Shown here in pieces: positions 40,812 through 51,690 of a stretch of DNA of 64,000 nt. Where the stretch lies: positions 6,687,501-6,751,500 of the forward strand of contig NC_059415.1 of assembly GCF_905220565.1 (NCBI RefSeq), in the 5' to 3' direction. Under the pieces are notes generated by a model, which was given only the letters and a program-made list of their open reading frames with translations, did no database searches and had not been told where the DNA came from. Position numbers and translations under genes: made by a program. Every line of letters starts with the position of its first letter. Position 1 is the stretch's first letter. The stretch is from Melitaea cinxia. Its lineage: Eukaryota; Arthropoda; Insecta; Lepidoptera; Nymphalidae.

Positions 40812-41070
40812 ATATCTTATTTATTTATTCTTAATGTGCTCCAAAATAAAGACTCATATAAAGAAAGATACAATACAAGATGTACAAAGGCGATCTTATC
40901 GCTAAAGAGTGATATCTTATTTATTTATTTATTCTTAATGTACACCAAAATGCAGACACATATAAAGAAAGATGCAATACATGATATAAAAGGCGAACTT
41001 ATCGCTAAATAGTGATTTCGAACTTATCGCTAAATAGCGATTTCTTCCAGATAACCTTTGGGTACTGGAC
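40812..41070 (-). mobile_element. Tandem 3' tail fragments of the LINE family found in IMPACT
   Basis: TTATTTATTTATTCTTAATGTGC and GGCGATCTTATCGCTAAAGAG occur, then recur as TTATTTATTTATTCTTAATGTACAC and GGCGAACTTATCGCTAAATAG. Two or more 5'-truncated tails are adjacent. The first supplies the AATAAA nearest to MAT1. Confidence 0.6.
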
Positions 41071-42397
41071 ATGATAAAGTAGCAGCGGAAGTGTGCACAT
41101 ATTAAGGAGGAAAAATCAGAGGATATCTTTTGTTTAGTGATGCTGTTTATTTTAATCAATATAATCTTTGTTTTCAAGTTTAGTAGTGAAAATCAATTTC
41201 TTAATAAACGACGTAATTATGTTTTCATGCACTAAAAATAAGTATTTCATACGGCATTAATAGTTTCTGTAAGTTAAATGGTACGATCAAAAACGTTTAC
41301 CTCGTCGTTATAATGATAGGTAAGGACTAACAATATAATCAAGATTATCATTAATCAAGATTATATTGTTAAGCTAAATTTCTCTTATACGGTCTGTCAA
41401 ACAAAATGTCGCTTTTAATGTAAATAATGTAATATTAAGATTGTTTTTATATTATGTAATGTGTAAATATGTTTGTATGTATGTCAGGGTAGTGATAATG
41501 AAGTTCAAAAATACTTTTTTCTTACTGTTCTTTGTTTTGAAAATATATGTTACAAACAAATTACACACAATTTACAAATTAAAGTTGACAAAATTAGTGT
41601 ATATCATACATTAGGGAAATATTCAACTTGAAATTGTATGTTCTATATTAAAAACAGAAAAAAAAGAAAACGTTTTAATAAATATAATGTTGCCAGTTAT
41701 GAACTCTTCATATTTTTTACTTTGAACATTTTGTAAAAAAAAAAGTATTCACAACGTTAAAATATCACACAAAATGTAATTTATTGTAAATAAAATTTCG
41801 AACACTGTATTCTTTATAATTTCTAGTAAAGTTACACAAAAAAAAACAACATCTTAATAAGTCATTAAGTATTTATTGAAAATTATCATTATTATCTGTT
41901 TCAGTTAACTATTATTTTTAATATTACACAAAAGATTTGTTAAACATACTTTGGTATTATGTGTTTTTCGTCACATTTTGTTTACCTGTTTTACCTGTTG
42001 CCGAAGCTGTCTGGCGTATAACAGAATCTAAAATATTATATTGTATAGTGATAATATATATTTGTATCGTCATCCGTCAAATAGCGTTATCCACAACTGC
42101 TGAAACAGGCCCTAAGTTGTTTGTCACTTTTTTGATGTATTTTTGACTACAGTATTGATATTTTGAATTGGTTGTTACATAATCTTCGTTATCAATTTTT
42201 GCTTTCTATTAAAGATCCTTTGAAGAAGTGAAATTTGTTGTGATTGTAATTGGTTGTTGTTTTGTGAATTAAATGAAAATTTTGTATAATATTTTGTTTT
42301 ATTTAAAAAAAAATAGTTTTGGGTTCAGCATCTGTTATAAAGTACTCTCCAAAAACGGAGCTTAGGTACTCATTAAGAAACGATATATAGAAAAAAA
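41071..42397. other. Intergenic, no gene recognised
   Basis: AT-rich. A 12 bp perfect inverted repeat AACAATATAATC...GATTATATTGTT lies at 41329-41370. No coding or repeat assignment otherwise. Confidence 0.4.
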
Positions 42398-42722
42398 ATG
42401 TGCTGTGTGGCTACGGCACTAAAGAATTTAGCCACCCCCTCTCTTCCCGTGGGTGTCGTAAGAGCCGACTAAGGGATAACAAGGTTCCACAACCACCTTG
42501 GAACTTAAAAAGCCGACCGATGGCGGGATAACCATCCAACTGCTGGCTTTGAAATACACAGGCCGAAGACGGGCAGCAGCGTCTTCGGTGCGACAAAGCC
42601 AGTACTGCGGTCACCAACCCGCCTGCCCAGCGTGGTGACTATGGGCAAAACACATGAGTTCACGTTTTTGGCGTAAACTTGTGGAGGCCTATGTCCAGCA
42701 GTGGACTGTATAGGCTGTAATG
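42398..42722 (+). repeat. RTE-tailed short repeat, copy 4, full length
   Basis: Contains the whole unit from TGCTGTGTGGCTACGGC to CAGCAGTGGACTGTATAGGC and TGTAATGATGAT, the best-preserved copy with its TGA-repeat tail. Confidence 0.8.
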
Positions 42723-42799
42723 ATGATATAGAAAAAAAAAACGAATAAGACCTGTGGTAAAAAATATAGGGGACGGGAATTATGTTGAAAAAAAAATAT

Positions 42800-42852
42800 A
42801 TACGGTCGAATTGAGTAACCTCCTCCTTTTTTTGAAGTCGGTTAAAAACTGA
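42800..42852 (+). repeat. Family E fragment ending GAAGTCGGTT
   Basis: GTAACCTCCTCCTTTTTTTGAAGTCGGTT shares the ends of the 15311-15935 repeat. Confidence 0.5.
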
Positions 42853-43004
42853 CACCGACCCTCAGTGATGCTTACGCTTAGTGACGGTGAGTGTGATGAG
42901 ATGTGATGACGGAGCTTTTAGCTGTTCATGTAAGTTATAACGTTATACTTATCAAAATTTACTGTAATGATACGAATAACTTTATTATTGAAGTAGAACT
43001 TCTT

Positions 43005-43205
43005 TACGTATGCTTGACTTGGGCAGTAAGCTGGTTATTGCGTGACGAGAGCGTTACGAAAACTGTCATCGGCTGAGGGGAACGGAAGTTAAGAGAAAGT
43101 TAGTGAAGATAGAAAGAGAGAATTACGTTTCGTATATTACTGTAGGGGTAACTGAATAAGTTTTACTTCAGTCGTATTGTCTTAAAGCAAACTCGTTTTT
43201 TAATT
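43005..43205 (+). repeat. Repeat family D, copy 2
   Basis: CTTGACTTGGGCAGTAAGCTGG, GCGTGACGAGAG and TACTTCAGTCGTATTG...AGCAAACTCGTTTTTT match 15056-15240. Confidence 0.6.
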
Positions 43206-43234
43206 TTTTAAATATTGAAGTAAGCAAAGCCAAT

Positions 43235-43465
43235 TACAAAGAGAAAACAAGCATTATGGTCTGGTTGATGGTAAGCGGTAATATGGATGCCTGCAACACT
43301 GGGAGCATAGTTATTTCCGACTCCCTGGCAGCTTAGGCAATACAACAATAGTTGAAAACGATATCATTTAGCTGTGATCCTCTGCAATATTTCAATCTTT
43401 ACTTCATCAGTCAGGCTGCTCCAAATTTTGAGCAAGATCTTCCATACCGTGGCTCTACCTCAATA
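43235..43465 (+). repeat. SINE-like repeat family C, diverged copy
   Basis: GGTTGATGGTAAGCGGTAATATGG, TAGCTGTGATCCTCTGC and GGCTGCTCCAAATTTTGAGC match the family. Small open frames here are chance. Confidence 0.55.
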
Positions 43466-43794
43466 CATGTCTCTCACGCGTTCGTTCTCCTCTTATGTCC
43501 GAAAATATCAAAACGTATCTCGGACCTTCGACAGCGGACCTCAACACTTAATTTCATCCTGGTTTTATGTGTGTGACTTGTGAGACCCTAACTTTATCCT
43601 GTTGTGTCTGCAAAGGGCCATTGCTACCAACTACAAGGCTGACATTTTTCTTAAAGCTCATGATATTAATTGATATAGTTGTACCGCTTTTGTATCCAAT
43701 TAGCGCGAATGTCAAATTGTAGGTATGTTAATTATCATTTGTTACACTCACTGCATAAATTGATAGTCATTTTATGACGACCGTCTGGTGTTGT

Positions 43795-43990
43795 AGTTCA
43801 TGTCCCGTGTAGGCGCCTAAATTCTGCATGGTCAGGTATGATTTCCACTCGGGATAGATATTTGTGTTTGTAAAATATTTGTTTTCGGTCTGGGTGTCTG
43901 GCTGTCTGCCCTTGTGGGTCTCTCCACCGTGGCTCAGAGAGCACGTTAAGTTGTCGGTCCCGTCGTTATCGTAAATACTTAATAGCAATC
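43795..43990 (+). repeat. SINE family B, head and body fragment
   Basis: CATGGTCAGGTATGATTTCC, GGTCTGGGTGTCTGGCTG, CTCTCCACCGTGGCTCAGAG and TTAATAGCAATCGTTGC follow the order of the copy at 4581. Confidence 0.55.
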
Positions 43991-44084
43991 GTTGCTTATA
44001 AATATATTATATTGCTGGGAATATATCCGGCAACGAGAATCAAGCTTTTGACCAGCTTTGGGATCTTACAGGCCTAATCTGCTT

Positions 44085-44350
44085 TGCTGTGTGGTTACGG
44101 TAGAAAAGAATATTCACAGTTCCACTACCACCTTGGAAATTAAAAAGCCAACCGATGGCGGGATAACCATCCAACTGCTGGCTTTGAAATACACAGGCCG
44201 AAGACGGGCAGCAGCGTCTTCGGTGCGACAAAGCCAGCCCTACGGTCACCAACCCGCCAGCCCAGCGTGGTGATTATGGGCAAAACACATGAGTTCGCGC
44301 CATAATATCGGGCGCGAACTTGTGGAGGCCTATATCCAGCAGTGGACTGC
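44085..44350 (+). repeat. RTE-tailed short repeat, copy 5
   Basis: CTGTGTGGTTACGGTAGAAAAG to GGCCTATATCCAGCAGTGGACTG, with a deletion after the head. Confidence 0.75.
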
Positions 44351-44815
44351 GGTAGGGAGAAGTGGTGGTGGAAGTTTTGGAGACTCTTACGATTATTAAG
44401 CGTCAACGACATGGATGTTATATCTAAAAATTTATCGTTTCATCAAGATGTATATAAGTTTCTAACTACTGAATCGATCGAGAAAAATGTTACAGTAGCC
44501 TTGTGAAATGCTTTGACGATACTGGAGGTGAGAGCATCAGTTTTGTTGATGTTTAAGAGGGTTTTAAGAATGTTGCCCTATTTTAAAGACGATATTTAAT
44601 TCGAAAAAAAAACGCCGTTATTTCACTAAGCACCTTATTAAACGGTTTTATTTAGCTCACCCCGTTTGTTTTATTTTTTATTATTATTTATTCTTGGGTC
44701 AAATTTAGTAATTCAAATTTCACCCTCTTCCTGTCAACCGATTAATCTAAAATTTTGTATACACTTTGGATTTTGGTGACAATATAATTATGTTTATTCA
44801 TTATCATTATAAATT

Positions 44816-45420
44816 CAAGATGGCCGCCGCTACAAAATGGCGGATAATTTATGTTTTATTAATCCCATCAATATGGGTATCAAATGAAAGGGCTCAACAA
44901 GCAGAATACAATATACTATAAAAAATTGAAATCCAAGATGGCGGCCGCTACAAAATGGCGGATAACGTAGGTTTTTATCAATCCCATCAATATGGGTATC
45001 AAATGAAAGGGCTCAACAAGCAGAATACAATATACTATAAAAAATTGAAATACAAGATGGCGGCCGCTACAAAATGGCGGATAACGTAGGTTTTATCGAT
45101 CCCATCAATATGGGTATCAAATGAAAGTGCTCAACCAGTATAATCAATGTACTATATAAAATTAAAATCCAAGATGGCGGCCTCTACAAAATGGCGGATA
45201 ACTTAGGTTTTATCAATCCCATCAACATGGGTATCAATTGAAAGGTCTCAACAAGTAGAATACAATTTACTATGCAAAATTGAAATCTAAGCTGGCCGCC
45301 GCTACCAAATGTCTGATAACAATTTTTTATCAATCCCACCAATATGGGTATCAAATAAAAGGGCTTGACAAGAAGAATACAGTGCACTATACAACCTCAA
45401 TATTTAAGATGGGCCTTGCA
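44816..45420 (+). repeat. Tandem array, ~118 bp unit, with AAGATGGCGGC motifs
   Basis: Units start near 44816, 44934, 45053, 45170, 45288 and 45405 (spacing 117-119 bp). Each begins CAAGATGGCGGCCGCTACAAAATGGCGGATAA and continues with ATCAATCCCATCAATATGGG. Units 1-4 are well kept and the last two are eroded. AAGATGGCGGC resembles the YY1/Pho binding consensus. Confidence 0.8.
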
Positions 45421-45474
45421 ATAATGAAGCACTAAATGAATTAAACAGAATGCGAAATAAAAACTAAAAACTAG

Positions 45475-46242
45475 AAAATAAAAATAGGTAAAAAAACTTT
45501 TTAAGTTAAACGGTTTTATGTTAAACATACATTGCAATGTTTAAGATAAATGTACTAAAGACCAAAAAATAATAAAATAGATACAGTCGTGGGAATTATA
45601 AACATATGCATAGACTAGACTAAAATAAAACCGTGAGGCACGTCAATTGTCTACAAATTATCGACTTAATGTGCGATAGAAGAATCGTTTAATTCGTCGT
45701 TAAAATAGGCAGTTGGCCCGCAGAAGGTGAGGAAATTACTTACTATTTTCTTGCTCATGGAAATTCCAATAGTTATACACTCCATGTAAATAAAAGAGAT
45801 GTTTCAACTAGTTTATCGTTGGACATTCACACTGCTGGCTGGCGAGGAATCGTTTCACGGCTCGTAGTTTGTCTTTAATCGACAAAACATATGATAAAAG
45901 TACTACTCGCTCACCACTATGAAACCCTAAAACTCGCTTATAATCGAGCTTGCTAGCTTGTTTCCACATTCTAGCCCTACTTATCACACGTCCATCGTTG
46001 TCGGTTGAACAACTGCCTAATTATAGTGTAACATTACAAAACAAACATTTTAATCAACGATTGTAGACAATTGACGTGCCCCACGGTTTTATTTTAGTCT
46101 AGTCTATGCATATGTTTATAATTCCCACGACTGTATCTATTTTATTATTTTTTGGTTTTTAGTACATTTATCTTAAACATTGCAATGTATGTTTAACATA
46201 AAACCGTTTAACTTAAAAAGTTTTTTTACCTATTTTTATTTT
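45475..46242. mobile_element. Fold-back element with 182 bp near-perfect inverted repeats
   Basis: Arms 45475-45656 and 46061-46242 are inverted copies of 182 bp with about two differences seen by eye. Each outer end reads AAAATAAAAATAGGTAAAAA and each inner end GGCACGTCAATTGTCTACAA. The 404 bp centre has no transposase. No clear target duplication was found. The likely identity is a non-autonomous DNA element. Confidence 0.8.
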
Positions 46243-46850
46243 AATGTTTATTTACTGTAGAAGGAATGTCTGCAGTAAGTAAACATCATTGTGTTCGCTT
46301 TTACGTGGGTGAAGCAAGCTTTTTCGATAGTTAAATGTTAACAGTAGTACAAAAATGGATAATGGACAAATGCAACGTCTTTATAGAAAAAGAAAGATAA
46401 ATATGTATAGTGATTATATTACTTATATACATGTCAACTTGAAGTGTTGCTATTCGTGAGTCAAATAAAAATTTACGTGTAAATAACGTAACAAATATAC
46501 GAATTACACTGTTTGTCATAGTGATTCCAGGTCAAATAAACTGAATTTCGAGACAAATAAATTTGGAACATCGGTTTTCAAAACAGAATAAGTAAGTACC
46601 TATTCTATTTAATATAAACTTTATAAAAAGAAGCTTTTTTTTAAATACGCTAAATAATTTTACTATTTTTTTACTTTTTAGTTAGGTATCGCTGGGCTTT
46701 CATTTCATTTAATTATATTTATACTCTACCTATAAAATTGCCGTTTCATCGTACTGGCTATTTCAAAACTAAAAAAAAAAAAAAAAAAAATCGGTAAGAA
46801 CTCGAATTTCAAATTATTTTTATTTAAAAAATATAGAATTCTTTTTTATA
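46243..46850. other. Intergenic, no gene recognised; A20 tract
   Basis: AT-rich with a poly-A run at about 46771-46790. Nothing else identified. Confidence 0.4.
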
Positions 46851-47175
46851 GTCAGTCATTTGTTTGATGGTTAGCGTTCTGTTTACATCGCAGTTGTAAA
46901 TTTTTCGTCATCATGGATATGTTAAAAATTCGAGTGATTATGGAGTATGAGTTCCGTCGTGGTATCATGGCGGCAGAAGCGGCAAGCAACAGCAACGACG
47001 TTTACGGTGCAAACACTATTAACGATCGTACCACCCGTTATTGGTTTGCTCGCTTTCGTTCTGGAAATTTTGACTTAAGAAATGAAACACGTGGTCGGCC
47101 AAAAATGTTGGTTGACAATGACGAGTTAAAGGCGATTGTGGATGCTGATGATTCTCATATGTAGCGATTTCATAG
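46850..47175 (+). mobile_element. mariner transposase, N-terminal fragment
   Basis: From the start codon at 46913 an open frame of 83 codons encodes the mariner/SETMAR-type helix-turn-helix region: IRVIMEYEFRRGIMAAEAA, NTINDRTTRYWFARFRSGNF and DLRNETRGRPKMLVDNDEL. It stops at 47162-47164 and the catalytic D,D34D domain is absent; a SINE begins about 80 bp later. This is a dead 5' remnant. Confidence 0.85.
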
Positions 47176-47243
47176 GTAAAGACCTATTATATGCTTTAAA
47201 ATTGAGTTATAAGATTCCACTCTAACAAACATACTTACACACG

Positions 47244-47585
47244 CTACGCTTCAGGCTGTCATATGCCATTGTCGGACATAGGCCTCTTTCCACATGTAGG
47301 AGAAGCATCAGAGCTTAATCCACCGCGCTGCTCCAATACGGTTTGGTGCATCTATTCCCTACTATGAGTAACGATCGCTATCAGGTGTACATGTAACCAG
47401 GACCGACGGCTTAACGTGCTCTCCGAGGCACGGTGCGGAGACCCACAAAGACTGCACAAACACCCAGACCACGGCAAACATCTGTATGGTCAATACAAAT
47501 GTTTGTCATGTGCGGGATCGAACACGCAACCGCCAGCACGTCAGACACAAACCAGTGCTGTGACCGTTGCGTCAACGCGTCGTAT
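47244..47585 (-). repeat. SINE family B, full copy, minus orientation
   Basis: GGCCTCTTTCCACATGTAGGAG at the left end and GGGATCGAACACGCAACCGCC (the inverted B-box) at the right end give a full-length inverted copy of the 4581 element. Confidence 0.75.
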
Positions 47586-47949
47586 TTATTATACATTGCG
47601 AGTTAAATAAAAACTTTTAAAATTATGTTTAAAATAATTATGATTTTGAGATTTTTTTAATGTAACATTAGAATGTAAGTACGAACAAAAATGACACTGG
47701 TGACAAGAGGGTTGGTGCATTTTTTGCTCAGAGAATCGACATAACGATTCAACAGGGCAATGCTGCAAGCACACCAGAATGGTGCTAAGAATGCTGGCAG
47801 CATTACACGGACATGATTTATACCGTAATTATCTGTAAATATTTAGTTCTGGCAAATATACTTAAGATATATCCTACTACTTAAGATTATAAATGTGAAT
47901 GTAAGTTTGTTTGTTACGCTTTCACGCGAAAACTACTCAACTATATATA

Positions 47950-48180
47950 TGAACTAGCTGTGCCCGCGGCTTCGCCCGCGTTGAAATTAGTGTATCACAA
48001 AGTTTTCCCGGCAAACTTCCAGTGAAACTCTCATCAAAATCGGCTTAGCCGTTCCGTAAACCTTCCTCTTGCCAATGGTGGAGCCCTTTCTCGAATGGTG
48101 AAACCGCGTGAAAATTCGTTAGTAGATTTTGAGCGAATCGATCACATACACTTTTGGGGACTTTGTTTTATAATACACTA
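47950..48180 (+). repeat. GCCCGCGGCTTCGCCCGCG-type repeat
   Basis: Head GAACTAGCTGTGCCCGCGG and end GACTTTGTTTTATAATACAC match other copies of this lepidopteran repeat type in the window. Confidence 0.55.
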
Positions 48181-49680
48181 ACTGTTGCCCGCGACTACGT
48201 CCGCGTGGTTATGAAGATATGCATTACTATTAAAATGTTTAACGCAAATTATTTTTTTATTTCAGTCACTTGAAACGCTTATCAAACTGAGTAACTTTTT
48301 AAAAGGCACAATTTAGTATAATTTAATAGTTATTTTTATAAAACCTCTATACACCACATTTTTAGTTTTATTTTCAGGCTGTTTAAGTTTCATACAAACT
48401 ATCAACCCCAATTAAACCTCCTTAGCGGTAGAATATCGTAAAATCCGTTCTTAGCGGACGTCTGCTGACTATACCTCCCTGCCAAATTTTATCTTTGTCC
48501 AACCTGGATGGACAGACCATCCAGCGGTTTTTCAGTTCTCGTGATGAGTGAGTTAGTGACCTTTCTCTTTTATATATATATAGATTACGATGCATTTTTT
48601 GGACTCCTCACCATCTATAGAGCATACATTTCAAGTCTCTTACTTCAAAAACATAAGACTTTCATACAAACTTCCGACCCCCGTTTTTTGGATCGATCCC
48701 CCCTTAGGGGTCGATTTTCGTAAAATTAGTTCGTAGCTGTTTACGCCCTATAAGGGGCCTTCCTGCCAAATTTCAAGTTTGTAGGTGTTATAGTTCCCGA
48801 GATTTCGTGATGAGTGACTCATTCTACCATCCCCCGTTTTAACCCCAAAAGGGAGTTGCTTTCTAAAGATTCATTATTTGGTCACCTTTTTACCATCTAT
48901 AGAGCATAAATTTTAAATTTCAAGTCTCTTACTTCAAAAACATAGGACTTTCATACAAATTTCCAACCCCCGTTTTACCCCCTTAGGGGTCGAGTTTCGT
49001 AAAATCCGTTCTTAACAGATGTCTACACTCTTTAAGGAAATTATCTATCAAATTTCAAGTTTGTAGCTGTTATAGTTCCGGAGATTTCGTGATGAGCGAG
49101 TCAACCTATCATCCAATCTAAAGATAAATTATTTAGACTCCTTCTCATCATCTATAGAGCACACGTTTTAAATTTCAAGTCTCTTACTTCAAAAACATGG
49201 GACTTTCATAGAAACTTCCAACCCCCGTTTTATCCCCTTAGGGGTCGAATTTCATAAAATCCGTTCTTAGCGGATGTCTACGACCTATAATGAGCCTATT
49301 TGCCAAATTTCAAGTTTTTAGGTGTCATAGTTTCGGAGGTTTCGCGATGAGTGAGTCAACCTACTATCCCCCGTTTTAGCCCCAAAACGGAGTTGATTTC
49401 TAAAGATACATTATTTGGACACCTTTTCATCATCTATAGAGCATACATTTTAAATTTCAAGTCTCTTACTTCAAAAACATAGGACTTTCATACAAACTTG
49501 CAACCCCCGTTTTACCCCCTTAGGGGTCGAGTTTCGTAAAATCTGTTCTTAGCGGATGCCTACGTCTTATAAGGAGCCTACCTGCCAAATTTCAAGTTTG
49601 TAGGTGTTATAGTTTCGGAGATTTCGTGATGAGTGAGTGACCTTTCGCTTTTATATATATTATAGATTATAGATTATTAT
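48181..49680 (+). repeat. GCCCGCGACTACGTCCGCG repeat with internal tandem array (~256-283 bp unit)
   Basis: Starts CTGTTGCCCGCGACTACGTCC and ends in a TATATA tract. Inside, four units each contain CATCTATAGAGCATAC, CAAGTCTCTTACTTCAAAAACA, CAACCCCCGTTTTA and TTAGGGGTCGA; anchor spacing is 283, 256 and 280 bp. The short tail TTTTATATATATATAGATTA occurs both before and after the array, suggesting stepwise expansion of one element. There is no coding capacity. Confidence 0.7.
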
Positions 49681-49859
49681 AGATTTAATTGATAGTGGCG
49701 TAAAAAATTATCAATTTTTGTATGGAAAAAACTTGGTCATATATTTAATATTATAAAACAATAGATTAATTTTGAACAGTTTTTACACAGTTCACATCAC
49801 AGAAAATCACATTTCGAATTCACATTCTACCTAATCATAGTTTTGACTTCGCACTATAA

Positions 49860-50815
49860 TAATATAATAATAATTTCTTTATTTCAGGTAACAATTGACC
49901 CATAAAACAATTCCTCTTAAACAATTCTTATAACAACTAGAAAAATTAATGAATGTCACGACAATTTGTAAAATACAATAATAAAATAATAAAATCACAT
50001 TAATAATAAACAATACCTAACACAAATAAATAATTTTAACAATAATTTCATTATATTAAAACTAAAACAACTAATTACAACAACACAATGTCAAATATGA
50101 TATTTAATAAAATAGATGTGCATACATATAACGGACACGTAAATTTTACTATTTAAAAATAAAAACATGTACCCAATAAAAACATAATATAAATCTAATG
50201 TATTGTTCACTTCGATATCTAAGGCAAATACAACTTAAAAAAATAAATAAATAAAATAAAATTAATAAATGTCACGACAATTTGAAAAATACAATTACAA
50301 TAATAAAATGAAACTAATTACAATCACACAATGTCCAATATGAATGATAATAATAATTAATATTTAAAGCTTTCGCTCCGGCATTTGTATCGCAAGGTGT
50401 CTATCGCAGCAATGCCGGAGGTAGAAGCAGTCAAAACGCTCCGCGATCATCTTCAGCACACTGTTTTGGCTACCCCTTACTCTACGCACAAAAGATGCGC
50501 ATCGCTTACGCATGGTGGTGTGGAAGCAGTCGGTTCTTGCGTCTGCAAACATGCCTGAGGCGCTGCAGCATCGGGGCAGCCCCAACAGTATCCTGAATGC
50601 ATTATTGTAGAGGACACGGAGGTCACTGTATCTTTTCTTTGTGTAGTCAGCCCATAAGCTACACGTATAAAACGAGGTACAATATGCTCTAAAAAGTGTT
50701 ATCTTTACTTGGGCTGAGCAACGAGCAAACCTTCGAGCTAACATGTTCGCTCTAACTGACAGTGCCCTCCGCTCCCTCTCAATGTCTGCATCATCCTTGA
50801 GACTGCAATAGGTAT
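49860..50815 (-). mobile_element. 5'-truncated non-LTR retrotransposon, RT C-terminus
   Basis: On the minus strand a frame open from about 50812 to 50364 encodes the end of a LINE ORF2: ADIERERRALSVRANMLARR, then FRAYCTSFYTCSLWADY, then YNNAFRILLGLPRCCSASGM. This is the region after the RT domain in Jockey/CR1-like elements. About 500 bp of AT-rich 3' UTR follows (50363-49860). The RT catalytic domain is missing. Confidence 0.75.
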
Positions 50816-51355
50816 GAAGTTTATGTTGAATGTAACTGTTACCCCTTTAATATTCCACAAGTTAAATGATTATATATTTTGGCCGGATAGTTACCTATTT
50901 ACAAATAATGTATGTACATTTTAGAGAAGGCAATATTGAATAAACGTGTATTGGCATGTAGCCACGAAGTTAAAATAATAAATATCTCACAGAAATTAGC
51001 GCAGAAGTCAACTAGTATTCAATTTAAATTGTAGGGAATCTTAGTTGTTTAATTTTTCAGTAAAATATGATGCCGAACTGAAAAAATAAGCACCACACCT
51101 ACACTCTTACGGTATCAAAATACACTCACACAGAAAAGACACAAAAATTTATAACAAGCTTAAAAGACACAAACTTATAGGTACCTACTATATCAAACAA
51201 AACAAGGGATTAAGCCTTAATTTTCGCCATTGCATAAAACTATGCACTTTAATAGTTCATAAAGCAGCCAATAACTCAAAAGTCCTTGACAGTTTTATTA
51301 CGTGTTTATTATTTTTATCATCTGCTCTATGTTACCTTTAATGTTAACAATCATC
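50816..51355. other. Intergenic, no gene recognised
   Basis: AT-rich, no frame or repeat assigned. Confidence 0.4.
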
Positions 51356-51690
51356 ACATCACATCACTTCAGCCTATCGCAGTTCACTGCTGGACATAGG
51401 CCTTCATAAGTTCGCGCCAAAATGCCGTGAAGTCATGTGTGTTGCCCATAGTCACCACGCTGGGCAGGCGGGTTGGTGACCGCAGGGCTAGCTTTGACCC
51501 ACCGAAGACACTGCCGCCCATCTTCGGCCTGTGTATTTCAAAGCCAGTAGTTAGATGGTTATCCCGCCATCGGTCGGCTTTATAAATTCCAAGGTGGTAG
51601 TGGAACTGTGTTATTCCTCAGTCGCCTCTTACGACACCCATGGGAAGAGAGTGGGTGGCTATATTATTTACTGCCGTAGCCACACAGCTT
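51356..51690 (-). repeat. RTE-tailed short repeat, copy 6, full length, inverted
   Basis: ATCACATCACATCACTTCAGCC at the left (the TGA tail inverted), GTTCACTGCTGGACATAGG, and GTAGCCACACAGC at the right end. Confidence 0.8.

Noticed and set aside
48181..49680. CRISPR-like array
   Set aside because: Units are 256-283 bp with no short repeat/unique spacer alternation, and the DNA is an insect nuclear genome.
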